Assembly (NCBI GenBank): GCA_027922465.2
Contig: BQMF02000297.1
Span: 62,001-126,000, forward strand
Length of the DNA stretch: 64,000 nt
Direction of reading: 5' to 3'
Origin: Turritopsis dohrnii
Lineage: Eukaryota; Cnidaria; Hydrozoa; Anthoathecata; Oceaniidae
The position numbers and the translations under genes were made by a program. Every line of letters starts with the position of its first letter. The stretch's first letter is position 1. Below are positions 59,739-64,000 of this stretch, piece after piece. The notes under the pieces are model-generated. The model saw nothing but the letters and a program-made list of their open reading frames with translations, was not told the origin of the DNA and did not search any database.

Positions 59739-61430
59739 ATGAGTCATTGTTCAGTGGAATTTCTTGAAAGTGGGAGATGCAAAATGTCTACTGTTCCTTC
59801 TTCCTGGGTGGTTGGACAAGAGTTGCTTTGGCCAAAAACAAAAGATCCTTTCAAGATCAAGAAGTTGTTCCAAGTTGGGGCATCGCCAAAAGAAGGGTGG
59901 CAGAGGCGACCTATCAACAAGATCTTGCATAGAGGTGAGTGAAATGGCGAATGTATAATATAATGTATAATAATAATATCTGTATTTAATTTCCAATGTA
60001 CATAATTTTGTAATTTTTGTATAGGCACTGAAGAACAGTGCAATGCAATTCCCAGTGGGATGTCTGAATCTGAAGATTCAGATGATGGTGATAAGGAAAA
60101 CAAAACAGGTGTCTGTCAAAATCGTTAATCTTAACATTCAAGAATAGTGAGATTTCTAATATTAACTGCAAATCATAATCTTGATACGGCTTTCCATCTA
60201 TAGTTACGTCACAGAGTACGCCTGCACCACCACCTAAAGCTCCTATGCTGGACTTTTCATGCTCTCCAGTGAAAAAAAGGACTAGGTTATTTGCAACATA
60301 TTTCTCAATAATAATACGAGTCTGTATATCTTCTGTATAATGTTTTATAAAGGACAAAATATTTAGTTTTATTCTTAGCTATCTCGTTATTTAGATTATC
60401 AGAAGATATTGCGTTGCTGACATCTCTACCAGGTGGAAGTTGGTAAGAATTCATTACACTATTATTTCCTAGAGTATAAAATTTTCCAAATTTTTCCAAT
60501 TTTTACTAATTTCCTTGAGATACATTCATGCGAAAACATCCTCTTTAAAGTTTATCCGTTTCTTTTCGCTTAATTTTTTCTCAAACATAACCTCATTTAG
60601 TTGTACTGATGTTTTGTCACAATCCATAACTGAAGGCTGTACGAAGGATAATAGAGTACAAGAAGAGAGACTGTAAGAACTTTATTTTATGTCAAATTGC
60701 AATTTTCCTAACGTCATTTAAGACAAAAATAAGCTCTTATTGTGTTTTGCTTCTAACATAAGAGTTCACGATGATGACATACTCAGTTTAAACCATGATG
60801 ATTCGTTAAATCTTAAATGCAGGTAAAGATTTTTACCCCCTATTTGTTACTTTTTAACTGTACATGTTGCTCCATTCTCTCATCATTTTGTAGTGAAGAG
60901 GATCCGTATGGAACAGGGAATGGCAGCAGATTAAAGAACATAGAAGGTATCAGTCGTTTATTTTGGTCATCCGAATAACGCATTTATGTTTTTTAATCTT
61001 TTGTTGATTCAATTTCAGAGATGTGTCAAAAAATATTGTTCAGGCAGAACAAAATGTGTAGGCTGCTAATGAAGTTAGAGGAGAGGTTCGAAAAACAAAA
61101 CAGTGTTTCTGCCGTTGAACCCTTTTCCATCATCAACACCAACGACGACCTAAAAGAAATGGAAGAAAGGCTTCAAGGTCAGGAGCAACGTGAATGCATG
61201 GTGGGTGGTAATTTTCAGCTACTGTCATTATACTCTCTATGATCTATCTTCTACTGTCTATCGTCTCTCTGTCTCTGTTACACAGAAAAAACAAGATGTT
61301 AGGTTTTTAAAAGCTTGACCATTGAAGTATTTTTTTTGAAAAAGGTATATGACTTCTCTCCATAGATCCAACACATAATTCAATTGGGTGGAGTGGATTT
61401 CCGAGAAGCCACAAAATTTGCTATGAGCAG
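59739..61430 (+). pseudogene. DUF4806-type partner gene, 3' exons missing
   Basis: Exon 1 is 59739-59934 (MSHCSVEFLESGRCKMSTVP, SSWVVGQELLWPK, GWQRRPINKILHRG). Exon 2 is 60025-60108 (acidic, SESEDSDDGDKENK). Further exons are 60894-60946, 61019-61200 (coiled-coil-like, RLLMKLEERFEKQN, DLKEMEERLQGQEQRE) and 61366-61430 (IQHIIQLGGVDFREATKFAM). The last is the start of the DUF4806 region (L-x2-LGG-x4-EA-T). Exon 2 and the 60894 exon do not share phase, so an exon between them is missing or altered; that intron also holds unrelated minus-strand ORFs. I recall this N-terminal VxF...SSW...WP layout paired with the preceding transposase family in many genomes. Role unknown. Confidence 0.7.
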
Positions 61431-62360
61431 GTATCCGTTTTATCTGAAACCTGCACTGTCAATGAAATAGTTCTCTATTTTTATACCAATGAAAGAAAAA
61501 GACACGACATACACCTTTATCAGTGTCTTTATCAGTATGTTTTTTTTTGAATATTCACTAACCATTTTATGATCTCCGCCAATTTAAAAGGACACGGAGA
61601 AAAAGTTGGTCTCGAAAATAAGACCATTTATAAAATAATTGTTGTTAAGTACATACTTATTGCAATCCGTCTGAGTGGAGAAGTATGACTCCACAAATTA
61701 TGGTCTCATTGTCATAAAACTTTCAATCTATAACCTATAACTTATGGGCACGAAGTTGCGTAATGCGCCTAGCACAAAAAAACGCACAGATTGCGCTCTT
61801 GAACTCGTTTAGTTAAGTTGAATTGTTATGAGTTTGATGTTATTCGATTGTTGAATCTTTTAATGAGTATTGTTACGTCAAAATTTATTTTAAATAAATT
61901 ATAAATATTATTAGTATTCATATTATAATTATAATAGTTCCAATTATTTATATATATCAGGTGTTTATCAAAGGAACACTTTTCTTTGTTTTTTCAAACT
62001 GTTAAGCCAATCCAATACAGATTTGGTGTTTTTCCATTGATTCTAAATTTTTCTAATTTTGTCAAGAATATGCTTGCTGATTTTTGCAGTGTTACTTTTC
62101 GATAGGTTTACGAGGTGACATGAAATCTTGTTCTGGAAGTTTTCCTTGTGGTCTTTTATGGTGGAATATGCTTCTATTTCTTGCATTCTTTCTACGCGAT
62201 CTATTATGTTTAGCTTATCCACAGCGCAATTTTCTTCGTTTCATTGACTAAGTATGGTGTTGTTCTTTACCCATCTATATCAAAAAGACTTTTCAATGAG
62301 ACTTTGAATTTTCCTAAATTTCCTTGCAATATATAAAAAATCAAAACTCTAATGTATTTA
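61431..62360. other. No gene recognised
   Basis: AT-rich DNA after the last DUF4806 exon. No right terminus matching GTGCCGACTGGG was found here. Confidence 0.45.
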
Positions 62361-64000
62361 TCTACTTATACTAATCCGCGTGTGTGCATCCCACTTTTAA
62401 TTTAGAGAGTGTTTTGTTTTTGTTTTTTTAAGGGTCAAAATCTTCTTAATCGTGGTCATATAGCGGCAGTCCGGCCAGTGAAGAAACTCTTCCACTGCAA
62501 TCCAGTGATCATATGTTTTGACACGTGATCGTCTTTTTGCCGTTTTCATTGGTTGCCGAAATCGGAAAAGTTTTAGTTTTCGTTTACTTTGTTTTAGTTA
62601 TCAGATATGGCTATATAGAAAAAAGTGCAGTGAAGAAATACAGAAAAAATCAATTTTCATTAATCGTTTGACGAACAAACAACAGGTCTGTATGTGAAGG
62701 TATTATTATAAAACGTTTATTGCTTAACTTTTACTGCTTTTATTCTATTTTAGATTAATAAAAGAACAGGTAAGTTATGTGTGTATTTAAATGTTTGTTT
62801 ACATTTTAGTTATGGCTATACAGAAGAAAGTGCAGTGAAGAAATCCAGAAAAAAATGATGTTCCTTTACACAGTAACGAATGGTTTTCATTTTAATTTAG
62901 TTTTGAAAGATTAATTAATTGAGTGTTGAAAGATATATGAGTCAAAATATCATTTAGTATGTATCTTCGCTGGATGAAAACTGGATGCTGGATGAAAAGG
63001 AACGCGGAACGAACGAAATTTGTTTTGGTAACGCGCGCTGTAATTTATTTATTTACAAATCAATTGGAAATGGTTCTCATGGCTGTGGAAATGGGGGGAA
63101 CGTCAACCATGTCTGCCTTAGATTAGATCTTCCTGTACAATTTAAGATGCTTGGTACTTTGTCTATCTGCCTGTCTTCCAGCCAACTTTATGTCTTTTGT
63201 TTTTGTTTGCTTCAATATGGTTGCAATGAATGTGATTATTTTAGCTGTTCTTCAACTGAAATCTTTTCTTTTAAGTCAGAAAAAAGAAAAGTGTATAAAC
63301 CATTAAAGAAATGAAGCACATGGTTAAATTATGAAGTTGAGAGGGTTCTGTACAATGAAACTGTCCTACAAAAAAGAAGCATTATTGGATGGATTTTTCT
63401 TCAGTTTATATTTTATTAAGTTTATGCATTATTTTGTGTTATGGTGGTGTATAAGTTTGACATTATGTTTTTATTTGTTACTTTTTATCTTCTGGGTAAA
63501 TTTGTGTTTTTAGTTATTGTTTTTAGGATATGCGTACTTGAATTTCCTTTTTGTTTCTTTTTGTTTTGTTTTTTATTTTCGATATTACAATTGAAATATT
63601 ATTCTTTTAGGCAATAATAAAAAAGCATAAAGAAATGAAACTCATGGTTTAAATCATGATAGTTTTGGGAAGAACAGACTATATATCGTTTCAAAAATTC
63701 ATTAATGGTTGCTGTATAATGTAACTTCCGCACGAAAGAAACACAGTTGGAAGGTATCAATTTGTTTTGAATTAACATTTTGTAATGTTTGGTTTTGTGG
63801 TAAACAGTTCTGTGTTATATATTGCCACTTTTTTTACATTAAAGTTACTTCTCTTCTGCATATAAATATATATTCTGAGCCATGTTGCTATTTGTTTCTG
63901 TTTTTAATCTTCTGATTGTAATAACGCATTAATGCCTGTAAAAAACTTTTACAGTGAAATTCTGCGACAGAACGCATACTGAACATGGGTGGCGAGCGAC
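62361..64000 (+). mobile_element. Candidate Helitron running off the window end
   Basis: It starts after an A with TCTACTTATACTAATCCGCG and GTGTGCATCCC, matching the second Helitron-like family (2808). The last bases, ATGGGTGGCGAGCGAC, match the beginning of the GC-rich 3' hairpin of the first Helitron family with one change, in plus orientation. The two ends are in the right order for one element longer than 1.6 kb, but the true 3' end lies outside. The internal ORFs (62985, 63331, 63709) are not recognisable. Confidence 0.45.

Larger units (their letters stand above)
55920..61430 (+). mobile_element. Two-gene DNA transposon, 3' end missing
   Basis: The proposed left end CCCAGTCGGCAC at 55920 leads directly into an array of AGACGTCT repeats (to about 56175). 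A transposase gene (57577-59483) and a DUF4806-type partner gene (59739-61430) follow on the same strand. The last DUF4806 exons and a matching right end are absent, so the element is truncated on the right. The left boundary is inference from the repeat array and from the similarity of CCCAGT(C/G)GGCAC to TE ends I recall. Confidence 0.55.

Noticed and set aside
1..64000. CRISPR arrays, bacterial operons, prophage
   Set aside because: Repeats are dispersed transposon ends or microsatellites without regular spacers, and genes are intron-bearing eukaryotic TE genes.

Overview
This is AT-rich metazoan genomic DNA, probably from an early-branching invertebrate such as a cnidarian. The basis is spliced GT-AG genes, no operons, and protein families that I recall as abundant in cnidarian genomes. 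The species call is inference. I recognise no ordinary host gene: nearly every coding segment I can name belongs to a transposable element (TE), and most are broken. The window is a nested TE graveyard with a few elements that look recent or nearly intact.

Layout. 1-3020: Helitron copies, a tiled TA-flanked MITE, and a fragment of a second Helitron-like family. 3021-5693: first copy of a 2,673-bp unit repeated in direct orientation at 32053-34725; both copies carry the same dead gene ending in a PHD finger. 6828-8195: broken integrase-core gene. 9380-10460: 5'-truncated LINE. 11140-12110: broken IS5-like transposase. 13264-19191: a large element with ~0.9-kb inverted repeats around a five-exon zinc-finger/DDE-like gene. 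Next to it a PHD-finger gene (19161-21443) is split by a hAT-like insertion (19327-21239, 5-bp target duplication) that holds another MITE and a long hairpin. 21903-23318: broken pogo/Tigger transposase. 24362-28119: nearly complete PIF/Harbinger element with an intact MADF partner gene and a transposase carrying one stop codon. 29150-30720: remnants of an IS5-like transposase and a YqaJ-type nuclease.

34692-35684 is the start of another TE-linked gene. 36586-43670 holds a divergent gene pair: a CACTA/EnSpm-like transposase (minus, one nonsense codon) and an intact six-exon 326-residue partner (plus) share a 205-bp spacer, with a MITE in an intron of one and a complete Helitron in an intron of the other. 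44904-46955 is a compact decayed Harbinger, followed by another remnant (47150-47750). 48552-51170 is a decayed hAT-like element. 52097-54622 is a Penelope-like retroelement with GIY-YIG nuclease, a ~0.7-2.4 kb palindromic structure and a perfect 15-bp target duplication at a Helitron end, which in turn is cut by a LINE. 55920-61430 is a second transposase plus DUF4806-type partner, preceded by an array of AGACGTCT-type repeats. The last ~1.6 kb may be a plus-strand Helitron whose 3' end runs off the window.

The recurring theme is the two-gene DNA transposon (transposase plus DNA-binding or coiled-coil partner). Three such pairs are present in different states of decay, and in the two best preserved the partner gene is intact while the transposase carries a single stop codon.
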